From JAHECQ01 sp047638695 (GTDB lineage: Bacteria; Actinomycetota; Acidimicrobiia; Acidimicrobiales; SZUA-35), in assembly GCA_047638695.1 (NCBI GenBank), contig JBLINY010000027.1:1-47757 (forward strand): 47,757 bases of DNA, given 5' to 3'. Numbering within the stretch: position 1 is the stretch's first letter; each line of letters begins with the position of its first letter. Positions 40,887 to 47,704 of the stretch are shown here, one piece after another. Made by a program: the position numbers and the translations under genes. The notes beneath the pieces are model-generated. The model was not told the DNA's origin. It searched no databases and saw only the letters and a list, made by a program, of their open reading frames with translations.

Positions 40887-40970
40887 TTAGCGGCCGGCGT
40901 TTGGCTTCTGGCCGTGGTTCGCCTTCTTGCGGCGGGCGTTGAGGCGCTTCTTCTTCCGTCGCTTCGACAT
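40887..40970 (-). CDS. bL37-like small ribosomal protein
   Basis: A 27-residue, very basic peptide: MSKRRKKKRLNARRK followed by KANHGQKPNAGR. The ending K-x-A-N-H-G-x-x-P-N matches, from memory, the actinobacterial 50S protein bL37 (about 24 residues, KANHGKRPN), first seen in mycobacterial ribosome structures. TAAGAT (40978-40983) lies 7 nt before this ATG, which fits a leaderless message. An in-frame ATG three codons upstream (40979) overlaps that box and is rejected. The DUF2419 gene follows 28 bp downstream. Confidence 0.75.
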   Translation of the reverse strand: MSKRRKKKRLNARRKKANHGQKPNAGR

Positions 40971-40977
40971 GCCAGTC

Positions 40978-40983
40978 ATCTTA
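40978..40983 (-). promoter_or_regulatory. -10 element of the bL37-like gene
   Basis: TAAGAT on the minus strand, 7 nt before the ATG at 40970; it decides the start of the small protein. Confidence 0.5.
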
Positions 40984-41092
40984 GCGGGGCCGAACCAGAT
41001 GCCGACACGATGCGCTCATCTTGGGGCGGGCGCCGCCGATGGAGGGGCTGTTCGTCTTGTTCGTCGGTTAGCTACATCAAGGAGATCCAGCG

Positions 41093-42892
41093 GTGGCGCG
41101 AAGCTGGGACGCCCGAGTGAAGGGCGCAAGTCAAAAGGTGGAGACACCCGAGGGCGAAGAGCTCGAGCGTGAGTTTGCCGATCCCGAGCGGAAGGCGTCG
41201 GCGCGCGCAGATGGGCCCAAGATCGAGTCGAAGTCCGAACTGGCTAAGTCCGAACTGGCGAAGACCCCTTCCGACGAGGGCGACGCCAGTTTCTCGGCCG
41301 AGATTGTTTCCACCGGGATGTCGTTGGCCATCAACGCAGTTGAGCTCCCCGCCGTCGTGGTCGAACGCTCCACCGGTCTGATTCACTGGATGTCCGAGGC
41401 GTGGGCCGAGCGGTTCGGCGAGCAAACCCACCTTGCCCGATATATGCCATCGTCGACCGATCTCGGCGAATCGCCGCTGCCGCCGCCTCACGAGGCATGG
41501 CAGCGCACCCGAACCATCACCTATGCGGGTGGCACCGAGGACTTGGCGGAGCTGCTGCTGCTTGGCGCCCGGGCTGCTGACGGATCTGAAGTGGTGACGG
41601 TGGTCGCCATCGACCGGAGCGGATCTGGTTCGATTGTCACCGATCGGGCTGAGGCCATCTCGTTTGTTGATGGAGCGTTGAACGACGCATCGCAGGGGAG
41701 TGTCGCTGTTCTCTATATCGATCTTGACCGTTTCAAAGTTGTGCACGATCTCGTAGGCAACGTCGAGGCGCTGCGTCTACTGGATCTGATCAGCCGGCGT
41801 ATCGGCGCAACGGTGCGGGGCAGCGATCTGCTCTTCCGTTTGCCCTCCGACGAGTTCGTAGTGGTGGCGTGCGAGCTCGAGCATCGAGCCGTGGCAGAGG
41901 AACTGGCCGAGCGTATTCGCTCGGCGATCGCCACGTTGGCCGATGTTGGACAAAACATGGCCCTGACCGCCAGCATCGGCGTTGCCCTGGCCGACGGTGA
42001 AGTCGGGGGCGATGAGCTTCTGTCAGCCGCGGAAACAGCTGTCTACTTGGCCAAGGGGCGCGGTCGGAACCGGGTCGCGATCCACGACGAAGAACTCCGG
42101 ACCCGTAGTGAACGACTGCTCACGGTCGAGCGCCAGCTGCGTCGGGCGATCGAGCAGCGCGATGTCCGCTTCGCCTACCAACCGGTGGTTGATCTGGCTA
42201 CCGGCGCCGTGGTCGGCGCCGAGGCGCTGTTGCGCCTGGGCGGCGAAATCGGTCTGTCGGCCGTGGAGGTCGTCGCAGCTGCCGAACACAGCGGACTGAT
42301 GGGGAGGCTCGGAACGTTGGTGCTCGAAGGAGTCGAAGAGCAGCTGGCGTCCCTCATCAACCGTCACGACACCAATGAATTGATCATGGTGAATCTCTCG
42401 GCGACTCAGCTCGCTGATGAAGGACTGGCTGCGACCTTGCGTCGACTGGTCGATGACGTGAGGATCCCGGCTAACCGCTTGGCCGTCGAGGTACCTGAGG
42501 TTGTGGTGCGCGAGCATCGGGCGGCTTTTGTCGGTCTGGCCGAGCTCATTCAGCCGAAGTTCAAGCTGGGTATCGACGGGTTTGGTACCAGCTACTCGTC
42601 GCTTGAGGTGCTTGACGGACTGTCGATCGACTACGTCAAACTCCATCGAAGCATTACGACCTCGGTTGGATCCGAGGAGTCGGCGCGACAAGAAGTGGGC
42701 GATCTGATTTCGACCGTCGGAGCGTTGGGCATCACCGTCGTTGCCCTCGGGGTCGAGCGCCAGGATCAGGCAGCAATCCTTGACACATTGGGTTGTTCAT
42801 TCGCTCAGGGTTTCCTCTACGCCGGTGCCGTCACCGCCGAGGATCTGATGGAGCTCTTCGCCAATGGCTTCGTGGACGCGCCCCGCCCCTAA
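41093..42892 (+). CDS. Degenerate GGDEF-EAL protein
   Basis: 599 residues: a charged N-terminal linker with a small duplication (SELAK twice), a PAS-like segment (about 75-175), GGDEF (about 185-335) and EAL (about 345-590). The GGDEF signature is PSDEF (251-255, FRLPSDEFVVV). In EAL, E377 of EALLR and N434 remain, but the second Asp of DDFG is Gly496 (GIDGFGTS) and the AEGVE Glu is Leu552 (VALGVE); KxD is KLH. Loss of metal ligands predicts no phosphodiesterase activity, and the GGDEF change predicts no cyclase activity, so a c-di-GMP/GTP-binding regulator is likelier. No membrane segment. GTG start with AAGGAG upstream; a second GTG eight codons in is possible. Confidence 0.9.
   Translation: MARSWDARVKGASQKVETPEGEELEREFADPERKASARADGPKIESKSELAKSELAKTPSDEGDASFSAEIVSTGMSLAINAVELPAVVVERSTGLIHWMSEAWAERFGEQTHLARYMPSSTDLGESPLPPPHEAWQRTRTITYAGGTEDLAELLLLGARAADGSEVVTVVAIDRSGSGSIVTDRAEAISFVDGALNDASQGSVAVLYIDLDRFKVVHDLVGNVEALRLLDLISRRIGATVRGSDLLFRLPSDEFVVVACELEHRAVAEELAERIRSAIATLADVGQNMALTASIGVALADGEVGGDELLSAAETAVYLAKGRGRNRVAIHDEELRTRSERLLTVERQLRRAIEQRDVRFAYQPVVDLATGAVVGAEALLRLGGEIGLSAVEVVAAAEHSGLMGRLGTLVLEGVEEQLASLINRHDTNELIMVNLSATQLADEGLAATLRRLVDDVRIPANRLAVEVPEVVVREHRAAFVGLAELIQPKFKLGIDGFGTSYSSLEVLDGLSIDYVKLHRSITTSVGSEESARQEVGDLISTVGALGITVVALGVERQDQAAILDTLGCSFAQGFLYAGAVTAEDLMELFANGFVDAPRP
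41231..41260. repeat. 15-bp tandem duplication in the GGDEF-EAL linker
   Basis: AAGTCCGAACTGGCT (41231-41245) followed by AAGTCCGAACTGGCG (41246-41260), one mismatch. It encodes KSELA twice in a disordered N-terminal linker and keeps the frame. Confidence 0.9.
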
Positions 42893-42944
42893 ACACCAGC
42901 CACCTAGACGCTTGCATCTAAGCCATGCTTCCCGAGCCGGTCGC

Positions 42945-42950
42945 TACGCT
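42945..42950 (+). promoter_or_regulatory. -10 element of ychF
   Basis: TACGCT followed by 6 nt and the ATG at 42957; no ribosome-binding site. It supports this start over an upstream in-frame one inside the GGDEF-EAL gene. Confidence 0.45.
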
Positions 42951-42956
42951 GGCGAA

Positions 42957-44033
42957 ATGGAAAAGTTCGGGTTCGTCGGCCTCCCCAACGCCGGGAAGTC
43001 ATCGCTGTACAACGCCCTCACGGGCGGCAGCGCTCTAGCCGCCCCGTACGCCTTCGCCACCACTGACCCCAACGTAGGTGTGGCCAAGGTCTTCGACGAC
43101 CGGCTTGATCTTCTTGCGAAGATGAGCCAATCGAAGAAGGTGGTGAACGCCACGGTGCAGTTCAATGACATCGGCGGCCTCGTCGCAGGCGCATCGAAAG
43201 GGGAGGGACTCGGCAATAAATTCTTGGCCGGGATTCGCGAAGTCGATGCCATCGTCTTTGTCCTGCGGGCTTTCAAAGATGATGACGTTCCGGGGCCGCA
43301 GGATCCCGTCGAACACCTCGCCGTTGTCGAGACAGAGCTGACGCTGGCCGACCTCGAGACGCTCGAGAAGCAAATCGACAAGCGGCGCAAAGCAGCTCGA
43401 GCCGACAAGACGCTGGTGCCCGAGGTCGAGGCAGCTGATGCGGCACTGGAACATCTGAGCGAAGGGACCCCTCTGTATCGGGCGGCGCTCAGCGAAGAGC
43501 ATCGCCAACTGCTCAAGCCTTGGTTCCTGCTCACCAATAAGCCCGTCTTGGCCCTCGTGAACCTCGACGAAGACCAACTGGCTGAGGTCGACGATGTAAT
43601 CGCCCCCATCACCGAGGCTCTGGGCGGGGTGGCGCCAGTCTTTGGCGTGTCGGTGCAACTCGAGGCCGAGGCGGCGCAGCTCGATCCCGTCGACCGAGCC
43701 GAGATGCTCGATGCCTTCGGACTGGGCGAAGGGGTGTTGCCACGTTTCCTTCAAGCCGCCTATCACGTTCTCGGTTTACGCACGTTCTTGACTACGGGGG
43801 AGCAAGAGAGCCGGGCCTGGACGTTTGACGTTGGATCGTCTGCACCCGAATGCGCAGGCAAGATCCACACCGATCTCCAACGCGGGTTTATCAAGGCCGA
43901 AACCATCCGCTGGGACGAGCTGATCGAGATCGGTTCGTGGGCCAAAGCCAAGGACGTCGGAAAGATCCGTTCCGAAGGTAAGGACTACACCGTCGAAGAC
44001 GGTGACGTGCTCGACATTCGATTCAATGTCTGA
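42957..44033 (+). CDS. ychF: Redox-regulated ATPase YchF
   Basis: A 358-residue OBG-family P-loop NTPase that hydrolyses ATP and binds ribosomes. Motifs: GLPNAGKSSLYNALTGGSALAAPY near the N-terminus (P-loop), the family switch region NDIGGLVAGASKGEGLGNKF, VNLDEDQL in place of the usual G4, and the C-terminal TGS domain (RTFLTTGEQESRAWTFDVGSSAPECAGKIHTDLQRGFIKAE, shown here only as landmark residues in short). Length is normal. The stop overlaps the DUF192 start, beginning a coupled run ychF-DUF192-rsmI. Confidence 0.94.
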   Translation: MEKFGFVGLPNAGKSSLYNALTGGSALAAPYAFATTDPNVGVAKVFDDRLDLLAKMSQSKKVVNATVQFNDIGGLVAGASKGEGLGNKFLAGIREVDAIVFVLRAFKDDDVPGPQDPVEHLAVVETELTLADLETLEKQIDKRRKAARADKTLVPEVEAADAALEHLSEGTPLYRAALSEEHRQLLKPWFLLTNKPVLALVNLDEDQLAEVDDVIAPITEALGGVAPVFGVSVQLEAEAAQLDPVDRAEMLDAFGLGEGVLPRFLQAAYHVLGLRTFLTTGEQESRAWTFDVGSSAPECAGKIHTDLQRGFIKAETIRWDELIEIGSWAKAKDVGKIRSEGKDYTVEDGDVLDIRFNV

Positions 44034-44361
44034 TTGTTGGCTGGTTCGAGACACACGGGTGCTCGCGTCGCTCGAAATCCCGCGTAGTCGCAAGGATAAA
44101 GTCCGAGGGTTGCTGGGCCGCGACCAATTCGAGGGAGCGATTCTCTTGCGGGGCGCTCGATCGGTGCACACGCTTGGCATGAAGTTCGACATAGATATTG
44201 CGTTGCTCGATACGGAAAATGTTGTCATCAAGACCTTGCGTTTGCGGCGCAATCGCGTGTCCGCACCTATCTTTAGGGCCCGAGCTGTGCTCGAGGCGGA
44301 GGCCGGTGCGTTCGGTCTCTGGGATCTAAAGATCGGCGATGAGCTCGAGATCCGCGAGTGA
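44026..44361 (+). CDS. DUF192 family protein
   Basis: A 111-residue protein with the DUF192 pattern: KVRGLLGRDQFEGAILL, ARSVHTLGMKFDIDIALLD and a C-terminal AVLEAEAGAFGLWDLKIGD. DUF192 domains form small beta-barrels; members are often exported, but no signal peptide is seen here. Function unknown. ATG overlaps the ychF stop by 8 bp and the stop overlaps the rsmI start by 4 bp. Confidence 0.88.
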   Translation: MSDCWLVRDTRVLASLEIPRSRKDKVRGLLGRDQFEGAILLRGARSVHTLGMKFDIDIALLDTENVVIKTLRLRRNRVSAPIFRARAVLEAEAGAFGLWDLKIGDELEIRE

Positions 44362-45206
44362 CGGCCGGACGTCTTCTCGTCATTGGCACGCCGATCGGCA
44401 ACCTCGGTGACCTTTCACCGAGAGGCGTCGCCGGACTCAACGCGGCAGACGCCATTGCCTGTGAGGACACTCGGCGAACCGGAGTGTTGTTGCGTCATTT
44501 CGGAGTCGGCAAGAAACCACTGTTGATCGCCAACGAGCACACCGAGCAACAGCGGTCGATCGACATCGTTGAGCGGATTGCCGCTGGCGAAACCGTTGCG
44601 TTGGTCACTGATGCGGGCATGCCAGCCATAAGTGACCCCGGGCGGCGAGTGGTGCGCGCCGCGATCGAAGCTGGTTGCTCCGTGGAGGTGCTCCCCGGTC
44701 CAACGGCGGTGGTCGCCGCTCTCGTTCTGAGCGGTCTTGCCACCGATCGGTTTGTGTTCGAGGGGTTCTTGCCTCGCAAGGGGAAGGAACGAACGATCAG
44801 GCTCGCTGAGGTGATCAACGAGACTCGGACGGTGGTCATCTATGAGTCGCCGAAGCGTGTTGTCGCCACCCTCCACCAGCTCGAAACGGCCGGATTGGGC
44901 GATCGTCAGGTGGCGGTGGCCCGCGAGCTCACCAAACTGCACGAAGAAGTTGTTCGGGGCACGGCTGTCGAGGTGGCGCACCATTTCGAGACGGCCGGAG
45001 TTCGAGGCGAGATGGTGTTGGTCGTCGAAGGGGCGCCGACGGAAACCGGGCCGCGCTCAGACGAAGAGCTCCTAGCTCTCCTACGCCCGCGACTCGAAGC
45101 CGGTTCGAGCACCCGTGACGCGGTCGCAGCGGTGGTCGCTGAGACGGGTGAACCCAAGCGCCGGGTCTATGAGCTTGGTACCAAGATGGGGCTGAACGAG
45201 TCATGA
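44358..45206 (+). CDS. rsmI: 16S rRNA (cytidine1402-2'-O)-methyltransferase RsmI
   Basis: A 282-residue tetrapyrrole-methylase-fold enzyme that methylates the 2'-OH of C1402 in the 16S rRNA decoding centre with SAM. Motifs: VIGTPIGNLGDLSPRG, ACEDTRRTGVLL, VALVTDAGMPAISDPG and EVLPGPTAVVAALVLSGL, and the downstream FEGFLPRKGKERTIRL and YESPKRVVATL. GTG start overlaps the DUF192 stop (GTGA). The stop overlaps the start of a truncated DUF1697 gene (ATGA). Confidence 0.95.
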   Translation: MTAGRLLVIGTPIGNLGDLSPRGVAGLNAADAIACEDTRRTGVLLRHFGVGKKPLLIANEHTEQQRSIDIVERIAAGETVALVTDAGMPAISDPGRRVVRAAIEAGCSVEVLPGPTAVVAALVLSGLATDRFVFEGFLPRKGKERTIRLAEVINETRTVVIYESPKRVVATLHQLETAGLGDRQVAVARELTKLHEEVVRGTAVEVAHHFETAGVRGEMVLVVEGAPTETGPRSDEELLALLRPRLEAGSSTRDAVAAVVAETGEPKRRVYELGTKMGLNES

Positions 45207-45352
45207 ACGAGCCTCGTGTTGCCCTGCTCCGGGGAATCAATGTGGGCGGCCGCAACAAAGTGCCAATGGCCGAGCTGCGCGAGCTGTTCGAGTCGTTGGG
45301 GCACACCACTGTTGCCAGGTACATCCACGAGGCCAATCCTTTCGAGACCGGC
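45203..45352 (+). pseudogene. Truncated DUF1697 gene
   Basis: The first about 47 residues are a clear DUF1697 N-terminus: VALLRGINVGGRNKVPMAEL and RELFESLGHTTVARYI. Full-length members have roughly 180 residues; here similarity stops at YIHEANPF and the sequence passes into a triple 15-bp repeat. The frame then runs by chance into the DUF2510-DUF4870 gene. The start is coupled to rsmI by an ATGA overlap, so the ancestral gene was an operon member. Confidence 0.7.
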
Positions 45353-45353
45353 G

Positions 45354-45398
45354 CTCATGATCCAACACCTCATGATCCGACACCTCATGATCCGACAC
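45354..45398. repeat. Three 15-bp tandem repeats at the DUF1697 break
   Basis: CTCATGATCCAACAC (45354-45368), then CTCATGATCCGACAC twice (45369-45383, 45384-45398). In frame they read HDPTP three times. The array starts right where DUF1697 similarity ends. Confidence 0.93.
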
Positions 45399-45436
45399 CG
45401 GTGCACTTCGATTTCCTTGATCGACCTGATGGGCGC

Positions 45437-45468
45437 TTGACTCGCCGCTTCCAACGATCTGGTACTTT
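45437..45468 (+). promoter_or_regulatory. Promoter of the DUF2510-DUF4870 gene
   Basis: TTGACT (45437-45442) and, 18 bp later, GGTACT (45461-45466); the overlapping TACTTT (45463-45468) is 7 nt before the ATG at 45476. The best -35/-10 pair in the window. It supports leaderless initiation at 45476. Confidence 0.55.
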
Positions 45469-45475
45469 TGAGTTC

Positions 45476-45970
45476 ATGAGTGATTACATGGAGGGGCAGG
45501 CCGCCGCTCAACCCGCGGGTTGGTATCCGGCTACTGATGGAACGCAACGTTATTGGGATGGTGCCCAATGGACAGAACATGTGGCTCCCGCTGCTGGCAT
45601 GGAGGCATCACCCGCTGGGGGACCCGGCGTGCCGGGATCGGTAGCTGCGGGGTCCAGCGACGACAACACGATGGGGATGTTGGCGCACTTGCTCGCCATC
45701 GTCTCGGGCTTTCTCGGTCCACTGATCATCTGGCTGATGAAAAAGGACACGTCGCCCTACGTCGACTACCACGGCAAGGAGGCGTTGAACTTCCAGATCA
45801 CGATGTTCTTTGCCTGGATGGCCTCGTTCGTCCTGGCGTTCGTCCTGATCGGTTTCCTCTTGATGCCGATTCTTCTGATCGTCGGCATCGTCTTGCCGAT
45901 CATGGGCGGCCTGGCGGCCAACAAGGGCGAGTACTACAAGTACCCCTTGACCCTCCGCCTGATCAAGTAA
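45476..45970 (+). CDS. DUF2510-DUF4870 membrane protein
   Basis: A 164-residue protein starting MSDYMEG. The N-terminal DUF2510 motif is PAGWYPATDGTQRYWDGAQW followed by TEH. A Gly/Pro-rich linker leads to a Tic20-like DUF4870 domain with hydrophobic segments MLAHLLAIVSGFLGPLIIWLM, ITMFFAWMASFVLAFVLIGF and MPILLIVGIVLPIMG, and the signature YVDYHGKEALNFQ. Function unknown. The open frame continues upstream into the DUF1697 remnant, but a promoter placed directly before 45476 and domain logic favour this start. It is flanked on both sides by short tandem repeats. Confidence 0.85.
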   Translation: MSDYMEGQAAAQPAGWYPATDGTQRYWDGAQWTEHVAPAAGMEASPAGGPGVPGSVAAGSSDDNTMGMLAHLLAIVSGFLGPLIIWLMKKDTSPYVDYHGKEALNFQITMFFAWMASFVLAFVLIGFLLMPILLIVGIVLPIMGGLAANKGEYYKYPLTLRLIK

Positions 45971-46020
45971 CCCCAGCAGGTCATGTAACCCCAGCAGGTC
46001 ATGTAACCCCAGCAGAGTCC
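45967..46020. repeat. 18-bp tandem repeats spanning the DUF4870 stop
   Basis: GTAACCCCAGCAGGTCAT occurs exactly twice (45967-45984, 45985-46002) and a third, partial copy GTAACCCCAGCAG follows (46003-46015). The gene's TAA stop is in the first copy; each further copy carries TAA again. Confidence 0.93.
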
Positions 46021-46040
46021 AACAGACGACTGAAAATAGA

Positions 46041-46089
46041 AGAAGCGGGCCGTTCTTCTCGGAGGGAGTGAGAACAACGGCCCGCTTCT
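46041..46089. terminator. Strong bidirectional terminator-like hairpin
   Basis: AGAAGCGGGCCGTT (46041-46054) pairs perfectly with AACGGCCCGCTTCT (46076-46089): 14 bp, with a further 5 bp (TTCTC/GAGAA) after one mismatch. It lies between the convergent DUF4870 and pyruvate kinase genes. There is an A-rich stretch on its left and no long T run on its right, so it would terminate the minus-strand message better. Confidence 0.85.
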
Positions 46090-46162
46090 CTAACTATATC
46101 TGAGGTGTCGGCGGACGTGGTGTCAGCTACCGGGAGAAGTTCTCCGACTTGCGGACTTCGTG

Positions 46163-46194
46163 GGCCTAGGGAAGCGCTGGCCTAAGGAAGCGCC
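46163..46194. repeat. 16-bp tandem duplication spanning the pyruvate kinase stop
   Basis: GGCCTAGGGAAGCGCT (46163-46178) and GGCCTAAGGAAGCGCC (46179-46194), 14 of 16 identical. On the gene's strand both copies contain TAG; the kinase stops at the first one it meets (46182-46184). Confidence 0.88.
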
Positions 46195-47612
46195 ATGACG
46201 CGGATGGTGTCGGTTGCCCGCGCCGACATCGAGTGGCCGGAGATCACGACCACACGGTCGCCTCCGTGGAGTCCGAAACGTTGTTTCGAGAGGGCTAGAG
46301 CGTCGGCGATGGTGTCTCGCACGGTCGTCTTGTCGGGGTTAGTCACCGCCTGCGAGCCCCAACTGAGCGCCAACTGACGCGTCGCACGTTCATCGGGGCT
46401 GAACGCCAGGATTGGTACACGGGGTCGGAAACGGCTGACCGATCGAACCGTGTACCCGGTGCGAGACAAGCAGACGATGGCGGCCGCACCGACCTGTTCG
46501 GCAATTCGAACCGCTGACATGGTGATGGAGTCGGTGGTCACCGCACCTTGGTCGTAGGCCGAATCGTTGTCGCGAACGCTGTTCACCTGCTCGGCCCAGC
46601 CGTCGTGGTCGAACGAGAGATCAGCTCGTCCAGTTATCTCGGCCATCGTCGCAACCGAATTGACTGGATCGATGCCGATGGCCGTTTCACCGGACAGCAT
46701 TACCGAACTTGTGCCATCGAAGACAGCGTTGGCGACATCGGATGCTTCGGCCCTGGTGGGTGTCGGTGCGTAGACCATCGACTCGAGCATCTGGGTGGCG
46801 GTGATGACAGGGAGGCCGCGTGCGACGCAGCGCTTGATGATGTGCTTCTGGAGGTGGGGGAGTTCCGAAATGGCGTAGTCCACGCCGAGATCGCCGCGAG
46901 CAACCATGACCGCGCCGCTGGCGCCGATGATGCCCTCAAGATTCTCGACCGCCGCTCGTGTCTCGATTTTGGCAATCACGAGCGGGCCTCGTGGGGAGGG
47001 CTCGACTCCGAGCGACCTGATGTCGTGGGCGCTCCGGACGAACGAGATGGCCAGCATGTCGACGTCATTCTCGATGAATGCGTCAGCAAAACGCAGATCG
47101 TCAGGAGTTGGCGTCGAGATGCGCAGCCGATCCGACGGCACTTGAAGTCCGGGCCGGCCTTGAACGCGGGCGCCGCGCACGACTTTGGCGTACAGCTCGC
47201 CACCCATCTTGTCTTCGACGACAAAGGTCACGTTGCCGTCGCCCAAGGCCAAGCCGTCGCCTATTTCGATATCGGAGCCGAGGTGTTCATAGTCGGTCGA
47301 GATGACGTCGACCGACGAGAACTCCTCGCCTGACACGAAGCGGACGGGGCTGCCGTCCTCGAACACGACACCGCCCTCGGGAAATGGAGCGCACCGCACC
47401 TTCGGGCCGGGTAGGTCGGCGAGCACGCCAACGTTTCGGCCCCGCTCGGCTGCCGCCGCTCGGATCATCTGGTACTTCTCGAGGTGCTCGTCGAGGGATC
47501 CGTGGGCCAGACCAATGCGGGCAACGTCCATGCCAGCATCGATCATCTTGAGGAGCGTGCCGGGGTCGGCACAAGCGGGACCAATGGTGGCCACAATCTT
47601 CGTTCGGCGCAT
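46182..47612 (-). CDS. pyk: Pyruvate kinase
   Basis: A 476-residue glycolytic enzyme converting phosphoenolpyruvate and ADP to pyruvate and ATP. Motifs: KIVATIGPACADPGTL, LADLPGPKVRC, VIAKIETRAAVENLEGII with the catalytic Lys region, VMVARGDLGVDY, ITATQMLESM and TRAEASDVANAVFDGTSSVML, plus the C-terminal regulatory-type domain. Odd points: the usual NFSHG, whose Asn and Ser bind K+, is GLAHG (34-38), and positions matching rabbit Thr113/Glu117 are Leu67/Lys71, the combination known for K+-independent enzymes. Start ATG 47612 is preferred to a longer frame because a GAAAGAGAG site precedes it. Confidence 0.94.
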   Translation of the reverse strand: MRRTKIVATIGPACADPGTLLKMIDAGMDVARIGLAHGSLDEHLEKYQMIRAAAAERGRNVGVLADLPGPKVRCAPFPEGGVVFEDGSPVRFVSGEEFSSVDVISTDYEHLGSDIEIGDGLALGDGNVTFVVEDKMGGELYAKVVRGARVQGRPGLQVPSDRLRISTPTPDDLRFADAFIENDVDMLAISFVRSAHDIRSLGVEPSPRGPLVIAKIETRAAVENLEGIIGASGAVMVARGDLGVDYAISELPHLQKHIIKRCVARGLPVITATQMLESMVYAPTPTRAEASDVANAVFDGTSSVMLSGETAIGIDPVNSVATMAEITGRADLSFDHDGWAEQVNSVRDNDSAYDQGAVTTDSITMSAVRIAEQVGAAAIVCLSRTGYTVRSVSRFRPRVPILAFSPDERATRQLALSWGSQAVTNPDKTTVRDTIADALALSKQRFGLHGGDRVVVISGHSMSARATDTIRVMALP

Positions 47613-47670
47613 AGCGCTCTCTTTCGGGTTGGTAGTTCTCGCGAAAGCGCGCTTCGTTGGGCACCGGTTC

Positions 47671-47698
47671 TTGTGACGTTCTATCCGATGGCTACTCT
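47671..47698 (+). promoter_or_regulatory. Promoter of the right-end MFS gene
   Basis: TTGTGA (47671-47676), 16-bp spacer, TACTCT (47693-47698), then 6 nt and the GTG at 47705. This pattern implies a leaderless transcript. Confidence 0.5.
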
Positions 47699-47704
47699 CG
47701 CCGG

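Noticed and set aside
45203..45970. Single 255-residue DUF1697-DUF4870 fusion protein
   Set aside because: The DUF1697 part is truncated and joined through tandem repeats, and the second part has its own promoter-like pair and ATG.
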